Shown here piece after piece: positions 24,429 to 33,644 of a stretch of DNA of 64,000 bases. The translations under genes were made by a program, and so were the position numbers. The DNA comes from Chloroflexi bacterium CFX4 (GTDB lineage Bacteria > Chloroflexota > Anaerolineae > Aggregatilineales > UBA2796): positions 100,697 to 164,696 of the forward strand of contig QWHC01000004.1 of NCBI GenBank assembly GCA_021404685.1. The letters are read 5' to 3'. Under the pieces are notes generated by a model. The model was given only the letters and a program-made list of their open reading frames with translations. It did no database searches and was not told where the DNA came from. Every line of letters starts with the position of its first letter. Positions within the stretch are counted from its first letter, which is position 1.

Positions 24429-25925
24429 ATGATACATCAACTCTGGCGTTGGGTGTTTAAGTTGCCACCTTCAAGCGGGTTGGTTGGCTGCGGCGTCTTG
24501 CTTAGCCTGCTATTTTATCTAAATTTTAGCGTGCGTTACAGCCTTGTAACACATTTGACCAAGCCCTTTCAAAGTTTTGCCACACTCAGCCGTTTTGCGC
24601 CCGAAGGGGCGTGGCTGTATGGCATCACCTTCGCGGCTGCCTTTGGGCTGTATTGGTGCGGCTACCGCTTTGGCGCTTCCCGCCTGCGGCAGCGCCGCGC
24701 TTGGCTCATGATCCTATGCCTTTCAGGGTTGGCACACGCCGCGCTCTTACCGATGTATCCACTAGACGCGACAGATGTTTATGATTACATCATCCGTGCG
24801 CGCATGACGGCGATCTATGGCATGAATCCACTGCGTGATGTGCCGCGCCAACTGCCTGACGATCCTTTCTATCGCTTTGTGGGCTGGAAGGATGTGCCGT
24901 CTGCCTATGGCGGCGCGTGGGAGCATTTAGCAGCCTTCACAACACGCCTTGCTGGTGACGACCTGCTGCTGAATGTGATCGCCTTCAAGGTGCTGGCTGC
25001 GCTTGGCACGCTGATCGGTGCTTTGGGCGTGTATGCCGCGCTGCGCCACACCGCGCCACACCGCGCCGCAGGCGGCATGTATCTGTTTGCGCTGAATCCG
25101 CTGTTGTTCTATATGGCAGCCGGCAGGGCGCATAACGACAGCCTGATGATCGCCTGCATGGCGTGGGCGGCAGCCTTCCTGCTGCGCCGCTGGTATGTGG
25201 CGAGTACGCTCAGCTTGTTGTTGGGCGCGCTGATCAAGTTCATCCCACTCATGCTGATTCCGTTTGTGGCGTTGGCAGCTTGGCAGGCACTCGCAGGCAG
25301 GCAGCGCCTGCGTTATCTCGCCCTGAGCGCCGTGCTTGGCGGCACGCTGTGCGTTGTGAGCTATGCGCCGTTCTGGTTTGGCGTGGAAACACTGCGCGCT
25401 GATCGCTGCTCCGCCATGTACAGCGGCTCTTTCCCAACCGTGGTTCGCCAGCTCATCGCGCCGCTGCTGGATGGCAAAAATGCCGAGTCATGGGTCATCC
25501 CAACGCCGAACACCAACGCGCTGCTGGCAAACAGCACCCTCGCGCTCTTTGCGGCGGTCTACCTGTGGCAACTGTGGCGCGCCCAGCGTAGCAGTGGTGA
25601 TCTATGGGCAGTCCTGCACGCCATGCTATGCGCCTTGTTCGCCTACTTATTGATTGCGGCGTTGTGGTTCATGGCGTGGTATGCCTTATGGCTGCTGCCT
25701 TTTGCCGTTTTGTTCAGGCGGGCGCCTTTGCGGCAGGCTGCCCTGCTCTTTAGCTACCTCGTGACGTGGCAAGGCTTGCTCTATAACTACATCACGCTGC
25801 GTCCGGGCAATCTAGCGCCCATCCCATGGCGAGATTTGCTGCCGACCGCCACATACATGCTGCCGATCTGGCTCTTGATCGGCGTTTGGGCATGGCGGTG
25901 GGCTAGGGCGTGGCGCTCGGCGTAA
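24429..25925 (+). CDS. Integral membrane glycosyltransferase-like protein (GT-C fold)
   Basis: 498 residues with about eleven hydrophobic helices. The acidic motif after the second helix, LDATDVYDYIIRARM, and the following loop with FYRFVGWKDVPSAYGGAWEHL, resemble polyprenol-phosphate-mannose-dependent (GT87/DUF2029-like) transferases. Exact family is uncertain. It would add a sugar from a lipid carrier on the outer face of the membrane. Its last 23 bp overlap the end of the convergent glycosidase-like gene. Confidence 0.7.
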   Translation: MIHQLWRWVFKLPPSSGLVGCGVLLSLLFYLNFSVRYSLVTHLTKPFQSFATLSRFAPEGAWLYGITFAAAFGLYWCGYRFGASRLRQRRAWLMILCLSGLAHAALLPMYPLDATDVYDYIIRARMTAIYGMNPLRDVPRQLPDDPFYRFVGWKDVPSAYGGAWEHLAAFTTRLAGDDLLLNVIAFKVLAALGTLIGALGVYAALRHTAPHRAAGGMYLFALNPLLFYMAAGRAHNDSLMIACMAWAAAFLLRRWYVASTLSLLLGALIKFIPLMLIPFVALAAWQALAGRQRLRYLALSAVLGGTLCVVSYAPFWFGVETLRADRCSAMYSGSFPTVVRQLIAPLLDGKNAESWVIPTPNTNALLANSTLALFAAVYLWQLWRAQRSSGDLWAVLHAMLCALFAYLLIAALWFMAWYALWLLPFAVLFRRAPLRQAALLFSYLVTWQGLLYNYITLRPGNLAPIPWRDLLPTATYMLPIWLLIGVWAWRWARAWRSA

Positions 25926-28449
25926 GGGTCGGTGGCGGCTCCACCTCCAATGATTCGGGTTGGGTGGGCGTGGGTGTGATCGGCGTGCTGGGCGTGCTGA
26001 TCACAATGGCGGGTGTGGGCGTAAAGGTTGCCGTTGGCGTTGGGCTTGGGGTAAAGGTCGGCGTCTCGGTGGGTGTGGCGCTTGGCGTGAAGGTGGCAGT
26101 TGGCGTCTCGGTCGGCGTGCTGCGCGCCGTTGGCGTATAGGTCGGCGTGGGCGTGCGGCGGTCGCTTGGTTCGGCGTAGCGCACGGCGCGCACTGCCAAC
26201 ATGCTGCCAACGGGCGGCAAGCTCAGGTGCAAATCGCCGTCCACGCTGCCGTTGACGTACACATCTTCCACGCCGATCACATCGCCGCTGAACACATCCC
26301 AAAATTCAGCGCGGTAAGCGCCGGCAGGCATATTCCGAGCGCTGAGGGTCGCCTCAATCGGCGTGATTTGCCCAAAATTGGCGCGGTTCTGCCAAGTGTA
26401 GCCTTGATGCTGGAAGAAGCCTAAGAAGATGCCACCGCCGCGGTCTGCAAGGGCAATGGCGTGCAACGGCGGCACATAGTCGGTCAGCTCCAACGAGTCG
26501 ATCTGGACGTAATCCTCGCCCAGATTATCCATTGTGATAAGCTGTTCGCCGGCGCGCAACGGCACCACGAGGGCAGTCGGCGGGCTGTTGGGCGCAAGGG
26601 CAAGTTCAGCCGCCAACACGCCGTTGACCAGCACCACCAGGCGCGCACCGCCGCGATCACCACTGCGCGCCAAATTGATCCGCAAGGTGGTATCTATCGG
26701 TGGCGTGACGATGTACTGCTGAGGGCGGCTGAGCTGCGCGTTAAAGCGCGTGCCGTATAGAAAACCTGTGGCAATGCTCAATGGTGGCGCAGCACCTTCC
26801 GCCGAAAGGCGAAAGATCGTGTTGGGCGGCGTTTCGCTGCCAAGCTGTGCGTTGTAGCCATTGAGGCGCAGCGGCGCATAGCTCAAGGGCGGCGTACCGC
26901 TCAGCGTAACGCCAATTGGCTGCAAATTCGCCGTATCCCACGGGATGCCGCGCACAAAGTTGCTGAGCGGCGTCAGCATGGTGCTTAGGTTGCGCGGGAA
27001 GAAATAGGTGTCCCACCACCAACTGTTGGCAGCGCCACTCGCGCCGCTCAACGCCGCCGACCACAGCGCCGCACGCACATGAATGCCCTCTGGGTCTGCT
27101 TCGGCTGGCTCGAACCACGGGCTGAGCGAGAACTCGCTGAGCAGCAGCGGCGCGCCGCTTTCTGCCAACAATGGACGCAGCAGGTTGAGCGTGCCAAGCG
27201 TCTGATCTTCGGGCATTTCGTTCGGCAGGCGCTGATAGTAGCGCACTTGGGCAAAATCTGGGTTCAGGGTGCGCGCCAAGCCGATGTTGCTTGCATCGCG
27301 CACGCCAAGCGTGATCAGGTGGCGGTAGGGATCAACCTCGCGCAAATAGGCGATCATCGCGGTTGCCCATTCGGTGGCAAGCGCGTTGTTGCTTGGCGTC
27401 AGGCGGTCAAGCTGATCAACCAATTCCCAGGCAAAGAGGCTGCTGCTGTAGCTCCAACGGGCAACCAGATAGCGCAGCCGATCACGGAATAGGCGGCGTC
27501 CGTCCTCAGTGGTGAAGAAGGCGGCTGCCGTCGAGAAGGCACCGCCGCGCCGCAAATTGTGCGGGTTAATTGACCAATCGGCGTTGGTGGTGGCGCGTGA
27601 CGGCGTGGCAGGCGGATTATAAGGCGGATCGCTGTAGGTGATCCAGCCCTGATGCCACACCAAGACCAATTGCAGGGCGATGCCGCGCTCTTCGGCGGCG
27701 CGCAGCACGCTATCCAGCCGCCACGCCGAACTTTGCGCGGCTGCCATGCTGCCTGCTGGACTGTGCCAACCAAAGCCAATGAACCATGGCACGTCTACGT
27801 AGAGCCGTCCGTAGTTCGCGCCTGCCTGCGCCAGTTGATCGAGCCAGGCGATGTAGCCGCGTGTGTTGCCGGCACCGCTCCACGACCACGCTAAATTGAC
27901 GCCAATCGGGAAAAATGGCTTGCCTTCCCCTGTGCTGAAGTAGCGTCCGTTTCGCCCAAGCTGGATGGTGCCGCGCTGACTGGCAGGCACAACGCGCAGG
28001 CGTCCCGCCGTCACGATTTGGTTGTTGGTTGGCGTGCGCGCCTCAACCGTATACAGCCATTCACCGACCTGAGTCGGGCGGAAACGCAGCATCCAAGCGG
28101 CGGCGCCCGTCGGCGTGATCACTTCATTGGCGCAATTCTCATCACAGGCAGCCTGCTGCGGCTGCATCCAGAAGGCGGGCAGGTCAAAGGCGCTGCCATC
28201 GGGCGCTGTGAAGCGGACGGTCACGGCGATCTGACGGGTGTCGGTTGGGTCGGTGTAGCCGCCGCTGATGGGCAATGTGCGCTCAAAGAGTCCGTTCAGC
28301 GGCACTTCCGGCACATCAAGCGGTGTGCTGGTCGGTGCGGCAGTCGGTGGTTGTTGGGCGGAAGCCGTCAGACGGGCATTCAGGGAAAGCACCGCCCACA
28401 GCAGGCAGCCCACACACAGGCAAATCAGGAAAGCGCGTTTATGAAGCAT
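25903..28449 (-). CDS. Secreted DUF5060/glycosidase-like protein with Thr/Pro-rich tail
   Basis: 848 residues. Signal peptide 1-31, a short Pro/Thr stretch, a DUF5060-like beta domain (about 50-155), then a TIM-barrel similar to GH5-type enzymes (FFPIGVNLAWSW, about 180-460), beta domains, and a C-terminal Thr/Pro stalk of about 80 residues. The strand-7 nucleophile is likely E439 (LLLSEF), but at the strand-4 acid/base site, normally NE, it has D345-Q346 (FAWELVDQLD). It may therefore bind rather than cut glycans (inference). No LPXTG anchor is seen. Confidence 0.75.
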   Translation of the reverse strand: MLHKRAFLICLCVGCLLWAVLSLNARLTASAQQPPTAAPTSTPLDVPEVPLNGLFERTLPISGGYTDPTDTRQIAVTVRFTAPDGSAFDLPAFWMQPQQAACDENCANEVITPTGAAAWMLRFRPTQVGEWLYTVEARTPTNNQIVTAGRLRVVPASQRGTIQLGRNGRYFSTGEGKPFFPIGVNLAWSWSGAGNTRGYIAWLDQLAQAGANYGRLYVDVPWFIGFGWHSPAGSMAAAQSSAWRLDSVLRAAEERGIALQLVLVWHQGWITYSDPPYNPPATPSRATTNADWSINPHNLRRGGAFSTAAAFFTTEDGRRLFRDRLRYLVARWSYSSSLFAWELVDQLDRLTPSNNALATEWATAMIAYLREVDPYRHLITLGVRDASNIGLARTLNPDFAQVRYYQRLPNEMPEDQTLGTLNLLRPLLAESGAPLLLSEFSLSPWFEPAEADPEGIHVRAALWSAALSGASGAANSWWWDTYFFPRNLSTMLTPLSNFVRGIPWDTANLQPIGVTLSGTPPLSYAPLRLNGYNAQLGSETPPNTIFRLSAEGAAPPLSIATGFLYGTRFNAQLSRPQQYIVTPPIDTTLRINLARSGDRGGARLVVLVNGVLAAELALAPNSPPTALVVPLRAGEQLITMDNLGEDYVQIDSLELTDYVPPLHAIALADRGGGIFLGFFQHQGYTWQNRANFGQITPIEATLSARNMPAGAYRAEFWDVFSGDVIGVEDVYVNGSVDGDLHLSLPPVGSMLAVRAVRYAEPSDRRTPTPTYTPTARSTPTETPTATFTPSATPTETPTFTPSPTPTATFTPTPAIVISTPSTPITPTPTQPESLEVEPPPTLTPSATP

Positions 28450-28548
28450 TACCTAGCACACTCCGCCCAAACAACACAGGCAGAGTATAGCGCAGCTTGG
28501 CAGATTGAACAGCGCCAGCCTGTGCGGGCGTGGCGAATTTTGTGGTGA

Positions 28549-28587
28549 ACCCCTAACCCTAGCCCTTTCCCGCGGGCAGGGAAAGGG
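28549..28587 (-). repeat. Intergenic palindromic repeat, copy B
   Basis: CCCTTTCCC and GGGAAAGGG arms (9 bp, perfect) around a 7-base loop, with a CCCCTAACCCTAG flank as in other copies. It lies between the rhodopsin gene and the glycosidase-like gene. Confidence 0.75.
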
Positions 28588-28595
28588 AAGGAAGC

Positions 28596-28621
28596 GGCGG
28601 CGAGGACTCTGCCCCGCCGCC
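28596..28621 (-). terminator. Possible hairpin downstream of the rhodopsin gene
   Basis: GGCGGCG and CGCCGCC arms around a 12-base loop, about 27 bp past the rhodopsin stop. There is no T-run, so termination here is only possible. Confidence 0.35.
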
Positions 28622-28647
28622 TGCTTAACCTAAGATTTTTTAGCGAA

Positions 28648-29448
28648 CTAGTCGCCCGCGAGGGCTGCCGCAGCAGGCATCTGCGCGGCGGCAGGCTCGG
28701 CATCCGTCTTTGCCTTCGCAATGGCGTAAATCATAATGCCATAGCCACACTTGGCTGCCACGTCTGCAATGCAGTAGCCGACCTGCACAGCCATGATCAC
28801 GCCTGCTGTCGCTGCCGCACCACCGCTAATGATCGGGATGAGGTAGACGATTGGGTAGAAGCCCCACGTGGCAAGCAGCAGCAAGCGGATGTTCCGCAGC
28901 AGCACCTTTGCCTCGCCCTTCTCATTCTGAATGGCAGGTCCTAGACCGACAAACAGTTCGTAGAGGATGTAGACAAAGGGTAGCGTCGAGAGGAAGCCCC
29001 ACAGCGCCCGTGTGCCGGTATCAGCGGCGATTTCGCCCGGATAGCCCAAGATGACCATCAGCGCCGCGGCGGTTGCCAAGCGGAAGGTGAGCCAACCCTT
29101 GCCCTTGGCAATGCTCATCACGGCGACCAACTCTGCCACCAGCAGCGGCACGGTCAGCAGCCAGTCAATGTAGCGGTAGGCATCGTTGAAGGGCTTGCCA
29201 CTGGCGATGTATGCCTCCGCATTGTTTGGGTCAATCACAAAGGCGGCTTGCCAGCTCTCGAAGATACGCAGGTAGTGATAGCCTGCAATGGCGACCACCA
29301 ACGCCGACATGGTGATCGCAGTGCGATACTTCGGCGCAACGTTCCCACGCGAAAGCACCAAGTAGATGAAAGTGGCGAACATGGCGGCGAAGGTGAACGA
29401 GAATGCGTTGTAGACCAGACTGTATTCACTTACAGATAGCGAGGGCAT
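28648..29448 (-). CDS. Light-driven proton-pumping rhodopsin, proteorhodopsin/xanthorhodopsin type
   Basis: 266 residues, seven helices. Helix C has RYIDWLLTVPLLVAE: primary acceptor D95, T99 and proton donor E106, the DTE pattern of outward proton pumps; the residue at the spectral-tuning position is Leu (green-tuned type). H58 in helix B (GYHYLRIF) is the expected partner of D95. Helix G has the retinal lysine K233 with counter-ion D229 (IADVAAK). Helix E has ALWGFLST: aligned to bacteriorhodopsin VWWAIST, Gly151 replaces Trp138, the opening used by xanthorhodopsin for its carotenoid antenna. GGAG precedes the ATG at 29448. No retinal-synthesis gene is in the window. Confidence 0.95.
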   Translation of the reverse strand: MPSLSVSEYSLVYNAFSFTFAAMFATFIYLVLSRGNVAPKYRTAITMSALVVAIAGYHYLRIFESWQAAFVIDPNNAEAYIASGKPFNDAYRYIDWLLTVPLLVAELVAVMSIAKGKGWLTFRLATAAALMVILGYPGEIAADTGTRALWGFLSTLPFVYILYELFVGLGPAIQNEKGEAKVLLRNIRLLLLATWGFYPIVYLIPIISGGAAATAGVIMAVQVGYCIADVAAKCGYGIMIYAIAKAKTDAEPAAAQMPAAAALAGD

Positions 29449-29493
29449 GGTGTTATCTCCTGTAAACATGCCTTGTAACATCTGTTTAGGTTG

Positions 29494-29518
29494 TTCAAAA
29501 CTTTCACAAAGTTTTGAA
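29494..29518 (-). promoter_or_regulatory. Perfect inverted repeat upstream of the rhodopsin gene
   Basis: Arms TTCAAAACTTT and AAAGTTTTGAA (11 bp) with a 3-bp centre, 46-70 bp before the start codon in an AT-rich gap. Likely a binding site for a dimeric regulator controlling rhodopsin expression. The regulator is not identifiable. Confidence 0.6.
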
Positions 29519-29605
29519 AGTTCTAAAACAAATATAAGGTTTTGCGATCAGGTTTGCACATAAGTGTTGGATAAACACGCGGTGAAGATTTGATGAGTGT
29601 TGCGC

Positions 29606-31981
29606 CTATTCAAGGCGGATGATGTGTGGGATGACGATGCCGCCGCGCTCCACGCGCCCTAAGGCGTTGTAGGCATCCACCGCACGCAGCGAATCACAGG
29701 GCAGCGGCAACGGCGCAGCGCAAGCGCCAAGCACCACCTTCAGCAGGTAGCTGCCCGAAGGCACCTCTCGCGGAAGGGTGAGAGATAAATCGTCCTGCAA
29801 GTAACCGGAGAGCCGCCAAAAGAGCGTTGGCACACCGCCTATATGCCGATTGGCGCTGCTTGCCACGATTTCGCCCGTCTGCACATCAATCAGGCGCATT
29901 TCGGATTGGTCGTTTTCCAAGAGTGGGCGCGCTGCCCGCCAATAGAGCGTGAGGTCAAGACGTTCGCCGCGCCGCAGCCGCTCACGCGGCAAATGGTAGC
30001 CGATCAGATCAATGCCTGCTTGCGAAAAGCGCGGCAAAGGCGTCATTTCGCCCAACACCTCACCGCGCCCGCTGCGCGGCAAGATCAGCTCTGGTTGGGC
30101 GCGCACGGCAAAGGCAGCACCCTGCACCACGAGCAAGACTGCCAGCAGGATGCCCTGCTCAGGGCGCGTTAGATACGCCCGCGCTGCCCCTTTGGTGATC
30201 TCTGCCTTCGCCGCTTCTGCTTTGGGCAGCCACCAAAGCATCGCTAGTGCGCCGATCAGTCCAGTTGCTGTCACTGCCCATGCCCAATCACGGGCAGGCG
30301 TGCCGCCCATTGTGAACGTAAGTTCGGCGTTGGTGGCAGGCAGCGCCACCTGCATGAAGCCGTTGGGCGAAACACCTATCGGCAGCGGCTCATTTTGCAG
30401 CCGTGCGCGCCAGCCAAGCCCGCTGTGTACAAAGAACTCGATCAGGCTGTTCTCCAGCGTGTTGACGATGTAGCGCCACGTCAGACCGCCCTCATCCAGC
30501 GGCGAAATTTGCCCGCGCCCGCCTAACGTAGCGCGATTCACACGATCCACAGGGCGCCCTGCTTGCAGGTTTTCGATCAGGTTGGGCAGTGGGCGCGGTA
30601 CTTCAGTGACGGTCGCAGGCAGCAGCACACCCTCGCGCAGGCTTGCCGCATGGTAGCCGGAAAGCTCGCCCGCAAGGCTGGCAAAAGGTGCGTTCGTGTT
30701 GCTCTCTGCCCACAGCGGCGGAAAGAACGCGCCAAGCATGGGCAAAATTGGCAGCAGGGCAAGCCCACCAAGCCGAAGCACAGCGCGCCAACCTTGCATG
30801 GCTGATAAGCCTGCACCGCCTGCTGAGGCTGCCAAACAAAAGGTCGCCCCCAACAGCGCATGGTAAGGCAGAATGGGCAAAAAAGCGCGTTCTGCCTGCC
30901 ACAGAGGCGCAAAGGCGGGCGTTGCCAAGCCCAGCAAGGCAGCAGCAAGCGCAGCGAACACACCGACTCGTCCTGTTTGCTGCTGGCGGATTGCCGTTAT
31001 CAAGCCGATGCACGCCATCAGCACGCCGCCAATGCCCACACCGCGAAACAGCGGCGGATTTTGCGCGCTCAGATCATAGTAGGGCAGGCTGAGAAGGCTC
31101 TCGGTGAGCGGCAGCGGCGCGGCGTAGGACGGCGGTGCGGCGCTCAGCCAGCGCACGGCATCGCGCTCGGCAAGGGCAGGCAGCCAATAGAAGGCAGTCA
31201 GCCCCACCAACAGCGGCAGCAGCAGGGCAACCACACGCGCTGCCTGCCGCCTTAACTCAGGTGGCGCGGAATGCCTGCCGCTAAGCGCTACGAAGCACAA
31301 CACCACACCGCCGAAAAACGTTAAGCGCCCATCGCAAAGCGCAAAGGCAGCGCAAAAGAACAGGGCAAGCGCAAAAGTGCGCCGACTGGGTGCGCGCCAC
31401 AGCGCATCCAGAGTGGCGGCGGCGCAAGGCAGCAAGCCAAGTGCCAGCATGTACGGCACCTCGCCAAGCTGATACGGCACACTGAAGGCAAGCGGCGCGC
31501 TGAACAGGTAGGTGATGGCTGCCAACACGCCACCACGCACGCCGAACCGTCCGCGCCCGAAGACATACATGCCCAGTCCCGCGCTCAGCCACGCCGCCAC
31601 GATCACCAGCTTCACGCTATCCGTGGGTGTGGCATCCGTGATGATTTGGTGGAGGGCAGCGAGTGTGTGCGGCAAGGGCGGCAGATAGTTCAGCACGGGC
31701 GCGCCATAGGTGAAGTGAAAGCCACTTGCCCAACGCGCATACAGAATGCCTTGCCGCATCAACTGCGCGGACTCGGCGGCGCGCAAGGCGTGCAGTGGCG
31801 CGGCAGAATGTGGCGGCACGCCGCTGCGGAAGACAAGTGGCACCGCAATCAGGCTGACGAAGGCAAGCACGATCAGCGCGCCGAAATCGGGCAGGCGGCG
31901 GCGCGGACGCATCCACAGCGGCAGATCGTCAGGGCTGATTGCAAGCTGCCCGAAAGGCTGTGCCGTGCCATGCCTAGCCAT
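29606..31981 (-). CDS. Large multi-helix membrane protein (YfhO/GT39-like) with C-terminal outer domain
   Basis: 791 residues. About twelve helices follow a cytoplasmic N-terminus; the first outer loop has the acidic-poor LHALRAAESAQLMRQG and YARWASGFHFTYGAPVLNYLPPLPH, as in 6-pyruvoyl-tetrahydropterin-synthase-related/YfhO-like membrane proteins. After the last helix (about 570-600) a beta domain (LRRGERLDLTLYWRAARP) is predicted outside the cell. It is probably involved in transfer of lipid-linked sugars, but the substrate and even enzyme status are uncertain. It begins 8 bp after pyrG on the same strand. Confidence 0.65.
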   Translation of the reverse strand: MARHGTAQPFGQLAISPDDLPLWMRPRRRLPDFGALIVLAFVSLIAVPLVFRSGVPPHSAAPLHALRAAESAQLMRQGILYARWASGFHFTYGAPVLNYLPPLPHTLAALHQIITDATPTDSVKLVIVAAWLSAGLGMYVFGRGRFGVRGGVLAAITYLFSAPLAFSVPYQLGEVPYMLALGLLPCAAATLDALWRAPSRRTFALALFFCAAFALCDGRLTFFGGVVLCFVALSGRHSAPPELRRQAARVVALLLPLLVGLTAFYWLPALAERDAVRWLSAAPPSYAAPLPLTESLLSLPYYDLSAQNPPLFRGVGIGGVLMACIGLITAIRQQQTGRVGVFAALAAALLGLATPAFAPLWQAERAFLPILPYHALLGATFCLAASAGGAGLSAMQGWRAVLRLGGLALLPILPMLGAFFPPLWAESNTNAPFASLAGELSGYHAASLREGVLLPATVTEVPRPLPNLIENLQAGRPVDRVNRATLGGRGQISPLDEGGLTWRYIVNTLENSLIEFFVHSGLGWRARLQNEPLPIGVSPNGFMQVALPATNAELTFTMGGTPARDWAWAVTATGLIGALAMLWWLPKAEAAKAEITKGAARAYLTRPEQGILLAVLLVVQGAAFAVRAQPELILPRSGRGEVLGEMTPLPRFSQAGIDLIGYHLPRERLRRGERLDLTLYWRAARPLLENDQSEMRLIDVQTGEIVASSANRHIGGVPTLFWRLSGYLQDDLSLTLPREVPSGSYLLKVVLGACAAPLPLPCDSLRAVDAYNALGRVERGGIVIPHIIRLE

Positions 31982-31989
31982 GCTGTGTG

Positions 31990-33606
31990 CTATGCCTTTT
32001 TGCCTTTGCGCTCATGCTCAATGGCTGCCTCCACAAAGCCTTTGAACAAGGGGTGTGGGCGGTTGGGACGGCTGGCAAACTCTGGGTGAAATTGGCTGCC
32101 CACCATAAACGGGTGATCGACCACCTCGGCAATCTCGACCAAGCGCCGATCAGGGCTTAGCCCGCTGAGGCGCATTCCGCCCGCCTCAAAGGCGCCGCGG
32201 AAGTGGTTGTTGAACTCGAACCGATGGCGGTGGCGTTCTTCGACCTTATGCTCACCGTAGAGGCGCGCCGCCAACGAGCCTTCTTCCAGCACGCATGGAT
32301 AAACGCCTAAACGCATGGTGCCGCCGCGATCCACCACATTGCGCTGATCGGGCATGAGGTCAATCACGGGATGTTCGGTAGGCGTCTCAAACTCGGTGCT
32401 GTTGGCATCCTCCATGTGCAGCACATGCCGTGCGAACTCAATGCACATGACCTGCATTCCCAAGCACAAGCCCAAGTATGGCACTTTGCGCTCACGGGCA
32501 AAGCGTGCCGCCATGACCTTACCCTCAATGCCGCGGTAGCCAAAGCCGCCCGGCACCACAACGCCATTAACGCCTTCAAGGGCATCCCACCCCTTGCCCT
32601 TCTCCAGATCGCCGCTGTAGACCCACTTAATCTGCACGTCGCGTTCTGCTGCCATCGCGGCGTGGCTCAGCGCCTCTTTCACGCTCATGTAGGCGTCGTG
32701 CAGCTCCACATATTTGCCCACAATGGCAACGGTGATCGGCTTGCGCGGCTTTTGCAGGCTTTGCACCATGCTGCGCCACTCGCTCAGATCGGGATCAACC
32801 GTCTTAAGGCGCAAACGGTTCACAATGTAATCGCCCAAGTGGGCATCCTCAAGGATCAACGGCACCTCGTAGAGCGTCTTGACGGTTGGCAGCGCGATGA
32901 CCGCTTCTTTATCCACATCGCAAAAGAGCGAGATTTTTTCGAGCAAGTCAGGCGGGACGGGATAATCGGCACGGGCGATGATCACGTTCGGGCGAATGCC
33001 CATGCTGCGTAGGTCGCGCACGCTGTGCTGCGTCGGCTTGGTCTTGAGTTCGCCCGTCGCACCGATGTAGGGCAGGTAGGTGACGTGGACATACATAGCG
33101 CGTTTGCGCCCAACATCAATGCGTAGCTGGCGGAGCGCCTCTAGGAACGGCTGGCTTTCAATATCGCCGACCGTGCCGCCCACTTCCACAATCAGCACGT
33201 CGGCGCGGCTATCCCGTGCGACCTGCACAATGCGCCGCTTGATCTCGTTGGTGATGTGTGGGATAACCTGAATGGTGCCGCCCAGAAAATCGCCGCGCCG
33301 TTCGCGTGCGATCACGTCTGCGTAAATCTGACCGCTGGTGACGTTGCAGCCGCGTGAGAGCGTCTCGTCAATAAAGCGTTCGTAGTGTCCCAAGTCCAGA
33401 TCGGTTTCAGCGCCGTCCACCGTCACGAACACTTCGCCATGCTGATATGGACTCATTGTGCCGGGATCAACGTTGAGGTAGGGGTCAAGTTTTTGAATAG
33501 CGACGCGCAAGCCACGCGCCTTCAGAATGCGCCCAATGGCGGCAGCCGTGACGCCCTTTCCGACCGAACTCACCACGCCGCCTGTGCAGAAAATATACCG
33601 AGTCAT
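31990..33606 (-). CDS. pyrG: CTP synthase
   Basis: 538 residues, full length. The amidoligase domain has FCTGGVVSSVGKGVTAAAIG, LDPYLNVDPGTMSPYQHGEV and VEVGGTVGDIES; the glutaminase domain has VPGGFGYRG, the nucleophile Cys in LGLCLGMQVM, and FHPEF. It makes CTP from UTP, ATP and glutamine. CAGGA precedes the ATG. Confidence 0.98.
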   Translation of the reverse strand: MTRYIFCTGGVVSSVGKGVTAAAIGRILKARGLRVAIQKLDPYLNVDPGTMSPYQHGEVFVTVDGAETDLDLGHYERFIDETLSRGCNVTSGQIYADVIARERRGDFLGGTIQVIPHITNEIKRRIVQVARDSRADVLIVEVGGTVGDIESQPFLEALRQLRIDVGRKRAMYVHVTYLPYIGATGELKTKPTQHSVRDLRSMGIRPNVIIARADYPVPPDLLEKISLFCDVDKEAVIALPTVKTLYEVPLILEDAHLGDYIVNRLRLKTVDPDLSEWRSMVQSLQKPRKPITVAIVGKYVELHDAYMSVKEALSHAAMAAERDVQIKWVYSGDLEKGKGWDALEGVNGVVVPGGFGYRGIEGKVMAARFARERKVPYLGLCLGMQVMCIEFARHVLHMEDANSTEFETPTEHPVIDLMPDQRNVVDRGGTMRLGVYPCVLEEGSLAARLYGEHKVEERHRHRFEFNNHFRGAFEAGGMRLSGLSPDRRLVEIAEVVDHPFMVGSQFHPEFASRPNRPHPLFKGFVEAAIEHERKGKKA

Positions 33607-33644
33607 GCGCTAGTTTCCTGTGTTAAGCCTTCGATCCTACGCCG

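Noticed and set aside
25920..26160. Low-complexity DNA that looks like tandem repeats or a CRISPR array
   Set aside because: It is the coding sequence of the Thr/Pro-rich stalk; units are irregular with no spacers.
28648..29448. Sensory rhodopsin or chloride pump
   Set aside because: The DTE motif with a carboxylate donor marks an outward proton pump, and no transducer gene is adjacent.
24429..32000. A polysaccharide or rhodopsin gene island gained by transfer
   Set aside because: No integrase, tRNA junction or change in base composition strong enough to see by eye.
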